Positions 38,075 through 47,754 of a stretch of DNA of 64,000 bases are shown piece after piece. Below the pieces are notes generated by a model. It was not told the DNA's origin, searched no databases, and was given only the letters and a program-made list of their open reading frames with translations. The stretch is taken from NCBI RefSeq assembly GCF_002179965.1, contig NZ_NGUQ01000018.1:124001-188000 (forward strand), read 5' to 3'. A program made the position numbers and the translations under genes. This stretch comes from Pandoraea sp. PE-S2T-3 (lineage in GTDB: Bacteria; Pseudomonadota; Gammaproteobacteria; Burkholderiales; Burkholderiaceae). Numbering within the stretch: the stretch's first letter is position 1; every line of letters begins with the position of its first letter.

Positions 38075-39997
38075 TCAGGACACCACCGTCGCGAAGTGCG
38101 ATGCCTCGGCGTCGCCCTCGCCGCCACGCCGCTGTTGTTGCAGCGCCCACATCTGCGCGTACAGCCCTTCGGCATGCAGCAACTCGTCGTGGGTGCCGCG
38201 CTCGACGATGCGGCCCTTGTCGAGCACGATGATCTGCGCCGCGTGCACGACCGTCGACAGCCGGTGCGCGATCACAAGCGTGGTGCGTTCCCGGGCGATA
38301 TTGCGCAATTCCGTCTGAATCGCCTGCTCCGAGCGCGAATCGAGTGCCGACGTCGCTTCATCGAAGATCAGGATGTGCGGATTCTTCAGAATCGTGCGTG
38401 CAATCGCGACACGTTGCTTTTCACCGCCCGAGAGCTTCAGCCCGCGCTCGCCGACCATCGAGTCATAGCCCGCCGGCAGGCTCTCGATGAAGTCGTGAAT
38501 ATGTGCCGCGCGCGCCGCAGCAATGACCTGTTCGCGCGAGGCCGACGGATTCCCGTAAGCGATGTTGTAGTAGATCGTGTCGTTGAACAGCACCGTGTCC
38601 TGCGGCACGATGCCGATGGCGGCCCGCAGCGAGTCTTGCGTGACGTCGCGGATATCCTGCCCGTCGATGGTGATGCGTCCCGCGGTGGTGCCGGGGAAGC
38701 CCACGTCATAGAAGCGGAACAGCAAACGCGACAGCGTCGATTTGCCCGAGCCGCTGTGGCCCACGACCGCAGTGGTCGTGCCTGCGGCGATGGTGAAATC
38801 CACGTCGTGCAGAATCTGGCGCGTCGTCTCGTAGCCGAAATTCACATGCTCGAAGCTCACCGTGCCGCCGGTGCAGATCAGCGCGGGTGCGCCGGGCGGG
38901 TCGGCCACTTCGCGGTTGACGTCGAGCAGCGTGAACATGCGGTCCATGTCCGTCATGGCCTGCTTGAGTTCGCGATAGATCACGCCGAGGAAATTCAGCG
39001 GGATATAGAGCTGCAACATGAACGTGTTGACCAGCACCAGATCGCCCAGCGTCATCCTGCCGCTCATCACGCCCTGCGTGGCGTGCCACAGAATCAGAAT
39101 CAGCCCGGTGGCAATGATCACCTGCTGCCCGAAGTTGAGCACGGAAAGCGAATTCTGCGAACGGATGGCCGCCGCCCGATAGCGCTTCAGATTCTCGTCA
39201 TAGCGCTCGGTCTCGAACGCCTCGTTGCCGAAGTACTTCACCGTCTCGTAGTTGATGAGCGAATCGATGGCGCGCGCGTTAGCCTTCGAATCGAGCTCGT
39301 TCATCGTGCGGCGGAAGTGCGTGCGCCACTCGGTCACTTTCACCGTGAACGCGATGTAGAACACGAGCGCCGCGAGCGTGACCAGTGCGTAGAACGCGTC
39401 ATAGCGCACGACGAAGAAACCGAGTACCAGCGCCACTTCGATGAGCGTGGGCAGAATGCTGTACAGCGAGTACGAGATCATCGACTGGATGCCGCGCGTG
39501 CCTCGCTCGATGTCGCGGCTCATGCCCCCGGTCTGTCGCTCCAGATGGAAGCGCAGCGAGAGTGCGTGCAGATGGCGGAACACCCTGAGCGCCACTTGCC
39601 GCACGGCGCTTTCCGTCACCTTCGAGAACAGGATTTCCCGCAGTTCGGTGAAGAGCGACGTGGACAGGCGCACCACCCCGTAGGCGATCACCAGCATGCC
39701 CAGCCCGCCGACCACGATCAGCGCCGGGTCGGCGGTGGCACGGGCGGTGGCAGAAAGCGTTGCCACCGGCCCCAGCGCATCGACGATGTGCTTCATCAGA
39801 ATCGGCACACCGAGGTTGGCCACCTTGGCCAGAATCAGGCACGACAACGCGAGCGTTACCCGCCCGCGGAATTCGAGCAGGTATGGCAGCAGCGACTTGA
39901 GCACCTGCCAGTCGTTGCGCGGCTTCTTCGGAAGGTTCTTTGCGTTCGGGGCATTGGCCGCCGCCGGCGCAGGCTCGGCCGGAGTAAAACGTCTCAT
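38075..39997 (-). CDS. ABC exporter, Atm1/HMT1-like half-transporter
   Basis: A 640-residue fused permease-ATPase. The N-terminus is basic and Pro/Ala-rich, six membrane helices span about residues 40-330, and the ATPase has Walker [14 protein letters not shown], signature LSGGEKQRVAIAR and Walker B ILIFDEATSALD. Residues such as RALHALSLRFHLERQTGG-type (read as HLHALSLRFHLERQTGG) and the RGIQSMISY stretch match the Atm1/ABCB6/ABCB7 group, which exports glutathione-linked sulfur or metal species. The frame is open far upstream; I chose 39997 (MRRFTPAEP) because homologues begin near here. It is divergent from yciA. Confidence 0.88.
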   Translation of the reverse strand: MRRFTPAEPAPAAANAPNAKNLPKKPRNDWQVLKSLLPYLLEFRGRVTLALSCLILAKVANLGVPILMKHIVDALGPVATLSATARATADPALIVVGGLGMLVIAYGVVRLSTSLFTELREILFSKVTESAVRQVALRVFRHLHALSLRFHLERQTGGMSRDIERGTRGIQSMISYSLYSILPTLIEVALVLGFFVVRYDAFYALVTLAALVFYIAFTVKVTEWRTHFRRTMNELDSKANARAIDSLINYETVKYFGNEAFETERYDENLKRYRAAAIRSQNSLSVLNFGQQVIIATGLILILWHATQGVMSGRMTLGDLVLVNTFMLQLYIPLNFLGVIYRELKQAMTDMDRMFTLLDVNREVADPPGAPALICTGGTVSFEHVNFGYETTRQILHDVDFTIAAGTTTAVVGHSGSGKSTLSRLLFRFYDVGFPGTTAGRITIDGQDIRDVTQDSLRAAIGIVPQDTVLFNDTIYYNIAYGNPSASREQVIAAARAAHIHDFIESLPAGYDSMVGERGLKLSGGEKQRVAIARTILKNPHILIFDEATSALDSRSEQAIQTELRNIARERTTLVIAHRLSTVVHAAQIIVLDKGRIVERGTHDELLHAEGLYAQMWALQQQRRGGEGDAEASHFATVVS

Positions 39998-40204
39998 GAT
40001 GCTGTGGGGGCGGGGTCCGGCCCGGGCAACAGGTCCGGTGGGGGGCTTTCCGCTAAAATCGTCAATGGCGTATTTTCGCAGAACCCGGCGTCTCATGCTG
40101 AGCCAGCGCCGGGCGGGCTTCTCCTTTGGGGGAGCCCCCTCGAATGCCCCGCCTGCCGGCGCATTCCCGAGTTTTCCCGCTTTTTGGCTCACGCAAGGAA
40201 CCCC

Positions 40205-40624
40205 ATGAGTACCCCGACCCCTGCCCTCACGGCCCTGCCGGACGAAAAAGAACTGGCGTTGCGCGTGATGCCGATGCCCGCCGACGCCAATGCCCATGGC
40301 GACGTGTTCGGCGGCTGGATCATGTCGCAGGTCGACATCGCCGGCTCGATTCCCGCCGCACAACGCGCCAATGGCCGCGTGGCAACGATTGCCGTCAACT
40401 CGTTCCTGTTCAAGCAGCCGGTATTCGTCGGCGATCTGCTGAGCTTCTACGCGAAGATCGTCAAGACCGGCAACACGTCGATTACCGTCTACGTCGAGGC
40501 CTACGCACAGCGCATGCGCCTGTCGCACGAGATCGTGAAGGTGACCGAGGCCATGGTCACCTACGTGGCCACCGACGAGGACCGTCGCCCGCGCCAATTG
40601 CCCAAGCTCGAAACGCTGGGCTGA
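40205..40624 (+). CDS. yciA: Acyl-CoA thioesterase, YciA-type hotdog
   Basis: A 139-residue hotdog-fold thioesterase that hydrolyses acyl-CoA. The core motif HGDVFGGWIMSQVDIA holds the catalytic aspartate region, and VNSFLFKQPVFVGDLLSFYA forms the second strand (20 residues). Length and sequence match E. coli YciA. An AAGGA ribosome site precedes the ATG at 40205. It is convergent with the beta-oxidation operon, with which it shares acyl-CoA chemistry. Confidence 0.93.
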   Translation: MSTPTPALTALPDEKELALRVMPMPADANAHGDVFGGWIMSQVDIAGSIPAAQRANGRVATIAVNSFLFKQPVFVGDLLSFYAKIVKTGNTSITVYVEAYAQRMRLSHEIVKVTEAMVTYVATDEDRRPRQLPKLETLG

Positions 40625-40651
40625 ACGCCGGGGAAGTCGTCAAAAAGCAGT

Positions 40652-40690
40652 AAAAAAAAGGCTGGCGACCCGAGGGTTGCCAGCCTTTTT
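40652..40690. terminator. Terminator between yciA and the fad operon
   Basis: GGCTGGC (40660-40666) pairs with GCCAGCC (40679-40685), continued by ACCC/GGGT. A-runs before and T-runs after make it bidirectional. Just beyond are three octamers CGACATTG, CGACGTTG and CGACATTA from 40698. Confidence 0.88.
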
Positions 40691-40744
40691 ATCATCGCGA
40701 CATTGCGACGTTGCGACATTACGCCGGAGCGCCCGGTTTCCGTC

Positions 40745-41512
40745 TTACGAAAACTGGCTGAAGTCCGGCTTGCGCTTCTCGAAGAAAGCGGTGAACGCCT
40801 CGCGCGCTTCGGGCGACAGCAGCCGCTTGCCAAACTCCAGCGCCTCGTCGCGAATGCGCTCCTGCACGTCGCGCGCGCTGTCGCCCTTCATCAGTTGCTT
40901 GGTCACCCGCAGCGAGCCCGCCGGCATGGCGGCCAGTTGCGCGGCGCGCTTCGCCGCGAACTCCGCCAGTTCAGCCGCCGGCACGATCCGGTTCACAAAC
41001 CCCATCGCCACGGCTTCATTCACGTCGAACGGCTCACCGAACAGCAGCTTCTCGGCAGCGCGGTGATAGCCCGCCACGCGCGGCAACAGCCAGCTCGACG
41101 CGGCTTCCGGCACCAGCGCCAACTGCGAGAACGGCAGCGAGAAGCGCGCCGTCTCGGCGGCGTACACCACATCGCAGTGCAGCAGCATCGTCGTGCCGAC
41201 ACCCACGGCGTTGCCCGCCACCGCAGCCACGATCGGCTTGGTCGCCTGACTGATCTGGCGCAAAAACTGGAACACGGGCGCGTCGTCGTCCTTCGGCGGG
41301 TGCTTCAGGAAGTCTTCGAGATCGTTGCCGGCGGAGAATGCCTCCGGCTGCCCCTGAATCAGGATCACGCGAATGGCAGGATCGGCATCCGCCTCGGCCA
41401 GCCCATCGGCAAGCGCCTGATACATCTCGGCGGTGATCGCGTTTTTCTTGTGTGCACGGTTGAAGGTCAGCACCTGTACCGCGCCTTGGCGTTGCACCAA
41501 TACGTCGTCCAT
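40745..41512 (-). CDS. Enoyl-CoA hydratase/isomerase family protein
   Basis: A 255-residue crotonase. The oxyanion-hole segments are FSAGNDLEDF and AGNAVGVGTTML. The active-site loop reads LALVPEAASSWLLPR: a glutamate is present at the first acidic position, and the GAGGT typical of hydratases is replaced. That pattern resembles PaaG-like and delta3-delta2 enoyl-CoA isomerases, so it may be an isomerase serving unsaturated acids. It is the last gene of the beta-oxidation operon, 126 bp after the thiolase. Confidence 0.88.
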   Translation of the reverse strand: MDDVLVQRQGAVQVLTFNRAHKKNAITAEMYQALADGLAEADADPAIRVILIQGQPEAFSAGNDLEDFLKHPPKDDDAPVFQFLRQISQATKPIVAAVAGNAVGVGTTMLLHCDVVYAAETARFSLPFSQLALVPEAASSWLLPRVAGYHRAAEKLLFGEPFDVNEAVAMGFVNRIVPAAELAEFAAKRAAQLAAMPAGSLRVTKQLMKGDSARDVQERIRDEALEFGKRLLSPEAREAFTAFFEKRKPDFSQFS

Positions 41513-41638
41513 CTCGACTGTCTCCTGATCCTGAATGTCGCGTTCGTCTTATGAGAAACGCCGGGGGCAGATACGCGCACTACGCGATCCACACCCCGGC
41601 GCCTGATGACCGGTCACTTGCCTGTCCGGTCCCCGTCC

Positions 41639-42838
41639 TTACATGCGCTCGATGATCCCCGCTGCGCCCATGCCCGTGCCCACGCACATCGACACCATCC
41701 CGTACTTCAGGTTGTGACGACGCAGGGCATGCACGACCGTAGCCGCACGCACCGCACCGGTGGCACCCAGCGGGTGGCCCAGCGCAATGGCACCGCCCAT
41801 CGGATTGACGCGGCTGGTGTCGAGATCCAGATCCTGAATCACGGCGAGCGCCTGTGCGGCGAACGCTTCGTTCAACTCGATCCAGTCCATGTCCGACTGC
41901 TTGAGGCCTGCGGCACGCAGCGCCGCCGGAATGGCTTCCTTGGGGCCGATGCCCATGATTTCGGGCGGCACGCCGCGCACGGCGAACGACACGAAACGCG
42001 CGAGCGGCGTGAGGTTGAATTGCTTGAGGATCTTCTCGCTCACGACGAGCAGCGCACCGGCGCCGTCCGAGGTCTGCGAGCTGTTACCGGCCGTGACCGA
42101 GCCCTTGTTGGCGAACACCGGACGCAGCTTGGCAAGGCCTTCGATCGTCGTATCCGGGCGCGGGCCTTCGTCGAGCGACAGCGTACGCGTCTTGATCGAC
42201 ACTTCACCGGTGGCGAGATTCGGGAAACGTTCAACGATCTCGATCGGCGTGATTTCGTTCGTGAACTCACCGCGTTGCTGCGCAGCGATGGCCTTCTGGT
42301 GCGAAGCCAGTGCGAAGGCATCCTGCGCTTCGCGCGAGACCTTCCACTGCTGCGCCACCTTCTCGGCGGTCAGACCCATGCCGTAGGCGATGCCCACGTT
42401 CTCGTCGCGCTCGAAGATCGACGGCGAGAGCGACGGCGTGTTGCCCATCATCGGCACCATGCTCATGCTTTCGATGCCGCCGGCGAACATCGCGTCGGCT
42501 TCACCCACACGAATGCGGTCGGCCGCCATCGCGAGGGCCGTCAGGCCCGAGGCGCAGAAACGGTTGACCGTCACGCCGCCCACCGTGTTCGGCAGGCCCG
42601 AGAGCAGCGCACCGATACGCGCCACGTTCAGGCCCTGCTGGGCTTCGGGGATGGCGCAACCGATGATCGCATCTTCGATCACTTTCGGATCGAGATCGGG
42701 CACCTGAGCGAGCGCGCTCTTGAGAATCGTCGCGAGCAGGTCGTCCGGACGGGTGTTCTTGTAGCTGCCCTTCGGTGCCTTGCCGATCGGGGCGCGCGTG
42801 GCGGCAACGATGTAGGCGTCTTGCAGTTGTTTGCTCAT
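41639..42838 (-). CDS. fadA: Acetyl-CoA C-acyltransferase (3-ketoacyl-CoA thiolase)
   Basis: A 399-residue thiolase that releases acetyl-CoA in the last beta-oxidation step. The nucleophilic cysteine is Cys95 in NRFCASGL. The histidine is in GGAIALGHPLGATG and the second cysteine in CVGTGMGAAGI. The ATG at 42838 starts MSKQLQDAYIV; the 42 upstream in-frame codons overlap the preceding gene and are ignored. It is 17 bp after the HAD/crotonase gene. Sequence is closest to the FadI/FadA group of the fadNAE-type operons. Confidence 0.94.
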   Translation of the reverse strand: MSKQLQDAYIVAATRAPIGKAPKGSYKNTRPDDLLATILKSALAQVPDLDPKVIEDAIIGCAIPEAQQGLNVARIGALLSGLPNTVGGVTVNRFCASGLTALAMAADRIRVGEADAMFAGGIESMSMVPMMGNTPSLSPSIFERDENVGIAYGMGLTAEKVAQQWKVSREAQDAFALASHQKAIAAQQRGEFTNEITPIEIVERFPNLATGEVSIKTRTLSLDEGPRPDTTIEGLAKLRPVFANKGSVTAGNSSQTSDGAGALLVVSEKILKQFNLTPLARFVSFAVRGVPPEIMGIGPKEAIPAALRAAGLKQSDMDWIELNEAFAAQALAVIQDLDLDTSRVNPMGGAIALGHPLGATGAVRAATVVHALRRHNLKYGMVSMCVGTGMGAAGIIERM

Positions 42839-42855
42839 GTCAGTCTCCGATCGGC

Positions 42856-45300
42856 TTAGTTGCGCACCGGCTTGCCGGTTTGCAGCATGCCCATGATGCG
42901 TTCCTGGGACTTCGACGTGCCCAGCATTTCGATGAAGGCGCGACGCTCGAGCGCCAGCAGCCATTCTTCGTTCACCAGACTACCGGCTTCGACGTCACCG
43001 CCGCACACCGCTTCCGCGATACGCGAGGCGATCAGGAAGTCGTGCGCCGAGATGAAGTTGCCGTCGCGCATGTTGACCAGTTGCGCCTTGATCGTCGACA
43101 CACCCGAGCGGCCTGCCACCGGAATACCGGCCGGTTTGAGCGGCGGGCGGTAACCGGCCAGCGACAACGCGCGGGCTTCGTTACGGGCAACCGACAGCAG
43201 CTCGTGAACGTTGTAGACGATGGTGTCCGACGGCTTCAGGTAGCCCATGTCGCGCGCATCGATGGCCGAGGCCGAGACCTTCGCCATGGCGGCGTTGGTG
43301 AACGACTTGGTGACGAATTGCAGATACTGGACGCTGCCTGCTGCGGTGGCTGCTTCTGCCGCACGAATCGCAGCTTCCTTCAGACCGCCGCCGGCCGGCA
43401 CGAGGCCTACGCCGACTTCCACCAGACCGATGTAGCTCTCCAGTGCCGCCACGCGCTTGGCGCTATGCAGCAGCAGTTCGCAGCCACCGCCGAGGGCGAT
43501 GCCCGAGACGGCGGAGACGACCGGCACCTGCGCGTACTTCACACGCATCATGCCGTCCTGGAATTTCTTGATGAACGGCTCGATACCCTTCGCGCCGCCC
43601 ATCATGAAGGCCGGCATGGCGGCTTCCAGATCGGCACCTGCGGAGAACGGGCCACCCGGCGCGCCGAGCTTGAGCGACGTCGGTTGCCACACGACCACGC
43701 CGCGATATTGTTCTTCGGCCAGATCGATGGCGCGCACCAGACCGTCGATGACGGCCGGTCCGATCGTGTTCATCTTCGACTTGAACGAGACGATGAGCAC
43801 GTCGTCCTGACCCGGGGTCTCGTCGACCCACAGACGCACGGCGTCGTTCTCTTCGATCGTCTTGCCGAACTTGCGCGGGTCGTTGCCGGCTTCGCCGACG
43901 AGCGCCGCCGGGAACACCTGACGCTGGTACACCGGCAGCGTGCTGCGCGGCACAAAGGCGTCCTTGGCAGGGGCGTACGAGCCTTCGGCCGAGTGAACGC
44001 CACCGGCTTCGGCGACCTTGCCGCTCGTTACCCAAGCGGGCAGCGGCGCGTTCGACAGGGCCTTGCCCGCGTCGATGTCTTCCTTGACCCACTGGGCCAC
44101 GTCCTTCCAGCCGGCGGCTTGCCAGTCTTCGAACGGACCGGTGGTCCAGCCGAAGCCCCAGCGAATGGCGAAATCGACTTCACGCGCGTTGTCGGCGATC
44201 TGATCGAGATACATGCCGATGTAATGGAACACGTCGCGGAACACGGCCCACAGGAACTGCGCCTGCGGGTTGGTCGATTCGCGCAGCAGGCGCAGGCGCT
44301 CGGCCGGTGCCTTCTTCAGAATGCGCACGACCATCTCGTCGGCCTTCTTGCCCGACTCGACGTACTCGCCCGATTGCGGGTCGAGCACCTTGATGACCTT
44401 GCCTTCCTTCTTGTAGAAGCCCGCGCCCGACTTCTGGCCCAGTGCGCCCTTTTCTACCAGTGCTTTCAGCACGGGCGGCGTGGCGTAGGTCGGTGCGAAC
44501 GGATCGTCCTTGAGGCCGTCCTGCATCGTCTTGATGACGTGCGCCATCGTGTCCAGACCGACCACATCGGCGGTGCGGAACGTGGCCGACTTGGCGCGTC
44601 CCAGCTTGCTGCCGGTCAGGTCGTCGACAACATCGAACGGGATACCGTACTTCTGCGCTTCGGCGAACACCGCCAGAATCGAGAAGACGCCCACACGGTT
44701 GGCGATGAAGTTCGGCGTGTCCTTCGCGCGCACCACGCCCTTGCCGAGCGTGGAGGTGAGGAACGTTTCGAGCTGGTCGAGAATCGCCGGCGCCGTGGTG
44801 GCGGTCGGGATCAGTTCAACCAGATGCATGTAGCGCGGCGGGTTGAAGAAGTGCACGCCGCAAAAGCGTGCCTTCAGTTCCGCGTCGAAACCTTCCGAGA
44901 GTTCGGTGATTGACAGGCCCGACGTGTTCGACGCGAAGATCGCGTGCTTGGCCAGATGCGGGGCGACCTTCTTGTACAGGTCGTGCTTCCAGTCCATGCG
45001 CTCGGCGATCGCTTCGATCACGACGTCGCAACCGGCCAGCTTTTCGAGGTCGTCTTCGTAGTTGGCGGCTTCGATGTATTGCGCGTCGGCCTTATCGGCG
45101 AACGGCGCGGGGCTCAGCTTCTTCAGGCCGTCGATGGCGCGCAACACGATGCCGTTCTTCGGGCCTTCTTTCGCCGGCAGATCGAACAGCACGACAGGCA
45201 CTTTCGCATTGACCAGATGAGCGGCAATCTGCGCGCCCATCACGCCGGCGCCGAGCACGGCTACCTTGCGAACGACCAGGGGTTTGTTGGTTTGACTCAC
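42856..45300 (-). CDS. 3-hydroxyacyl-CoA dehydrogenase / enoyl-CoA hydratase fusion (FadN/FadB-like)
   Basis: An 814-residue bifunctional beta-oxidation enzyme. The NAD-binding motif GAGVMGAQ is at residues 17-24 and the HAD domain continues to about 330 (HFFNPPRYMHL with catalytic histidine). The crotonase domain is C-terminal (about 490-690), with FSAGADLEAAMP and ALGGGCELLLHS. This order is the reverse of E. coli FadB and matches Bacillus FadN. It is coupled between the acyl-CoA dehydrogenase (17-bp gap) and the thiolase. Confidence 0.93.
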   Translation of the reverse strand: MSQTNKPLVVRKVAVLGAGVMGAQIAAHLVNAKVPVVLFDLPAKEGPKNGIVLRAIDGLKKLSPAPFADKADAQYIEAANYEDDLEKLAGCDVVIEAIAERMDWKHDLYKKVAPHLAKHAIFASNTSGLSITELSEGFDAELKARFCGVHFFNPPRYMHLVELIPTATTAPAILDQLETFLTSTLGKGVVRAKDTPNFIANRVGVFSILAVFAEAQKYGIPFDVVDDLTGSKLGRAKSATFRTADVVGLDTMAHVIKTMQDGLKDDPFAPTYATPPVLKALVEKGALGQKSGAGFYKKEGKVIKVLDPQSGEYVESGKKADEMVVRILKKAPAERLRLLRESTNPQAQFLWAVFRDVFHYIGMYLDQIADNAREVDFAIRWGFGWTTGPFEDWQAAGWKDVAQWVKEDIDAGKALSNAPLPAWVTSGKVAEAGGVHSAEGSYAPAKDAFVPRSTLPVYQRQVFPAALVGEAGNDPRKFGKTIEENDAVRLWVDETPGQDDVLIVSFKSKMNTIGPAVIDGLVRAIDLAEEQYRGVVVWQPTSLKLGAPGGPFSAGADLEAAMPAFMMGGAKGIEPFIKKFQDGMMRVKYAQVPVVSAVSGIALGGGCELLLHSAKRVAALESYIGLVEVGVGLVPAGGGLKEAAIRAAEAATAAGSVQYLQFVTKSFTNAAMAKVSASAIDARDMGYLKPSDTIVYNVHELLSVARNEARALSLAGYRPPLKPAGIPVAGRSGVSTIKAQLVNMRDGNFISAHDFLIASRIAEAVCGGDVEAGSLVNEEWLLALERRAFIEMLGTSKSQERIMGMLQTGKPVRN

Positions 45301-45317
45301 GGTGATCTCCTCCGCTC

Positions 45318-47105
45318 TCAGAACAGGTCGACGTCGACTTCCATTTGCGTCTTCGCGCCGGCACGTGCCACGCGGATGTGATACGCGGTCTCAGGCAGCA
45401 GCTTGGCGAAGTAGAAACGCGCCGTAGCGAGCTTCGACTCGTAGAACTTGTCGCCGCTGCCTTGCTTGTCGAGGGCAATCTTTGCCATGCGCGCCCAGAA
45501 GTAGGCGAACACGAGATGGCCGACCACGCGTTGGTACGGCACAGCCGCCGCGCCGACTTCGTCGGGGTTGGCCATCGCCTTCATGCCGATTTCCATCGTC
45601 AGCTTCTGGACCTTGTCGCCGATGTCCGCGAGCGGGTTGACGAACTCCTGCATGTCTTCGCGCACGCCTTCGGCTTCGACGAAGTCCTGCACGAGCTTGC
45701 CGAACTTCTTGAGCTTGGCGCCCATGTCCCCCAGCACCTTGCGGCCCAACAGGTCGAGTGCCTGAATCGTGTTCGTGCCTTCGTAGATCATGTTGATACG
45801 CGCATCGCGCACGTATTGCTCCATGCCCCACTCGGCGATGTAGCCGTGACCGCCGTAGATCTGCATCGCGTGGTTCGTGCACTCGAACGCGTTGTCGGTC
45901 AGGAAGGCCTTGATGATCGGCGTGAGCAGCGCGACCAGATCGGCAGCCTCTTTACGCTCGGCTTCGTCGCCGTGCGAGAGTTCCTTGTCGATGTGCAGTG
46001 CCGTCCAGTACGAGAACGCACGGCCGCCTTCGACGTAAGCCTTTTGCGTGAGCAGCATGCGGCGCACGTCCGGGTGGACGATGATCGGATCGGCAGGCTT
46101 GTCCGGTGCCTTCGGGCCGGTGAGCGAGCGCATCTGGATGCGTTCCTTCGCGTACACCAGCGAGTTCTGATAAGCGACTTCGGTCAGGCCCAGACCCTGC
46201 ATGCCCACGCCCTGGCGTGCGGCATTCATCATCACGAACATGGCGTTCAGGCCCTTGTTCGGTTCGCCGACGAGCCAGCCCTTCGCGCCGTCGAGGTTCA
46301 TCACGCAAGTGGCATTGCCGTGAATGCCCATCTTGTGTTCGATCGAACCGCACTTGATACCGTTGCGCTCGCCCGGTGCGCCGTTGGCGTCGGGGATGAA
46401 CTTCGGCACGACGAACAGCGAAATGCCCTTGGTGCCCGGGGGCGCATCCGGCAGACGTGCCAGCACAAGGTGGATGATGTTGGCGGCCATGTCGTGCTCG
46501 CCAGCCGAGATGAAGATCTTGGTGCCCGAGATGGCGTACGAGTTGTCGCCGTTCGGCTCGGCCTTCGTGCGAAGCATGCCCAGATCGGTGCCGCAATGCG
46601 GTTCGGTCAGGCACATCGTGCCGGTCCATTCGCCCGAGACGATCTTCGGCAGATAGGTGGCTTGTTGTTCGGGGGTGCCGTGCGCGTGCAGGCATTCGTA
46701 GGCGCCATGCGACAGGCCCGGGTACATCGTCCACGCCTGATTGGCCGAGTTCAGCATCTCGTACAGCGCGTTGTTGATGACTTGCGGCAGGCCCTGACCG
46801 CCGAATTCCGGATCGCAGCCCAGCGAGGCCCAACCGGCTTCGACGTATTTCTGATAAGCCTCTTTGAAGCCCGTCGGCGTGGTGACCACGCCATCGCCTT
46901 CGTATTTGCAGCCTTCGCGATCGCCCACTTGATTCAGCGGGAAGACCACTTCGCTACAGAACTTGCCGGCTTCTTCGAGCACCTGATTGATGGTGTCGGC
47001 ATCGACGTCCGCATGCTTCGGCAATGCTTTCAATTCGTTTTCCACGCCCAGCAGTTCGTGCATGACGAATTGCATGTCGCGCAGCGGCGCGTTGTACTGT
47101 CCCAT
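45318..47105 (-). CDS. Acyl-CoA dehydrogenase (large, with C-terminal extension)
   Basis: A 595-residue flavoprotein that introduces the first double bond in beta-oxidation. The N-terminal cap YNAPLRDMQFVMHELL is typical of this subgroup. Central motifs are MCLTEPHCGTDLG and GTKIFISAGEHD, and the helical domain has NMIYEGTNTIQALDL with the active-site region. A C-terminal domain follows (about 470-590). An AGGAG ribosome site precedes the ATG. First enzyme gene of the operon, 39 bp after the TetR gene. Confidence 0.95.
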   Translation of the reverse strand: MGQYNAPLRDMQFVMHELLGVENELKALPKHADVDADTINQVLEEAGKFCSEVVFPLNQVGDREGCKYEGDGVVTTPTGFKEAYQKYVEAGWASLGCDPEFGGQGLPQVINNALYEMLNSANQAWTMYPGLSHGAYECLHAHGTPEQQATYLPKIVSGEWTGTMCLTEPHCGTDLGMLRTKAEPNGDNSYAISGTKIFISAGEHDMAANIIHLVLARLPDAPPGTKGISLFVVPKFIPDANGAPGERNGIKCGSIEHKMGIHGNATCVMNLDGAKGWLVGEPNKGLNAMFVMMNAARQGVGMQGLGLTEVAYQNSLVYAKERIQMRSLTGPKAPDKPADPIIVHPDVRRMLLTQKAYVEGGRAFSYWTALHIDKELSHGDEAERKEAADLVALLTPIIKAFLTDNAFECTNHAMQIYGGHGYIAEWGMEQYVRDARINMIYEGTNTIQALDLLGRKVLGDMGAKLKKFGKLVQDFVEAEGVREDMQEFVNPLADIGDKVQKLTMEIGMKAMANPDEVGAAAVPYQRVVGHLVFAYFWARMAKIALDKQGSGDKFYESKLATARFYFAKLLPETAYHIRVARAGAKTQMEVDVDLF

Positions 47106-47144
47106 GACCTTCTCCTCCGAAACGAATCGCGGACGGCTCGCGCC

Positions 47145-47738
47145 TCACCCGCGCTGATAAGACGAAATCAGTTTTTCCAGTGCCACCCGGGTCATCTCTA
47201 CGGCACCCGGTTCCCGCAGGAAGCGCGCGTCGTGATGCAGGCCGAGCGTCAGGCTGTACATTTCAAAGAGCATCAGGCGCGGATCGGTGTCCGAGCGCAG
47301 ATGCCCCTCCTCCTTCGCTTGCGTGATCGCGCGCAGCAGGGCCGATCGCCACAACCGCACACTCTTCACCAAGGCTTCGCGCACCGGACTGGCCGCGCGA
47401 TCGTCGTACTCGACGGCACCGCTGATATAGATGCAGCCCGTCGTGACTTCGCGAATCCGTTTGTCCATCCAGCGATCGACCAGAGCGCGCAGTCGCGGCA
47501 AGCCGCGCGGCACATCCATGCTGGGGGCAAACACTTCTTCTTCGAAGCGCCGGTGATATTCGCGCAGCACTTCGATCTGCAAGTCTTCACGCGAACCGAA
47601 ATGCGCGAAAACCCCGCTCTTGCTCATCTGCATGCGATCAGCCAGTAAGCCGATCGTCAGGCCTTCGAGTCCGTCACGCCCCGCCAGTTCTAGCGCGGCA
47701 TTGAGGATCGCGTTGCGTGTCTGTTCACCCTTTCGCAT
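47145..47738 (-). CDS. TetR/AcrR-family regulator of the beta-oxidation operon
   Basis: A 197-residue repressor-type protein. The helix-turn-helix is LADRMQMSKSGVFAHF (about residues 30-45) after TRNAILNAALELAGRDG. The C-terminal ligand domain is larger and helical. Placed first in the operon, it probably represses its own unit and is released by acyl-CoA, like PsrA/FadR-type TetR proteins. Two short dyads lie upstream of its start. Confidence 0.92.
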   Translation of the reverse strand: MRKGEQTRNAILNAALELAGRDGLEGLTIGLLADRMQMSKSGVFAHFGSREDLQIEVLREYHRRFEEEVFAPSMDVPRGLPRLRALVDRWMDKRIREVTTGCIYISGAVEYDDRAASPVREALVKSVRLWRSALLRAITQAKEEGHLRSDTDPRLMLFEMYSLTLGLHHDARFLREPGAVEMTRVALEKLISSYQRG

Positions 47739-47754
47739 GTGTATGGCATCGCTT

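Noticed and set aside
38096-40204. Long plus-strand frame that enters the yciA frame
   Set aside because: Most of it is antisense to the ABC exporter. Only the last 139 codons (from 40205) are a real gene, set by its ribosome site and family start.
45345-47648. 767-codon plus-strand frame opposite the acyl-CoA dehydrogenase
   Set aside because: Same antisense effect. The minus strand carries full catalytic motifs; the plus product has no recognisable domain.
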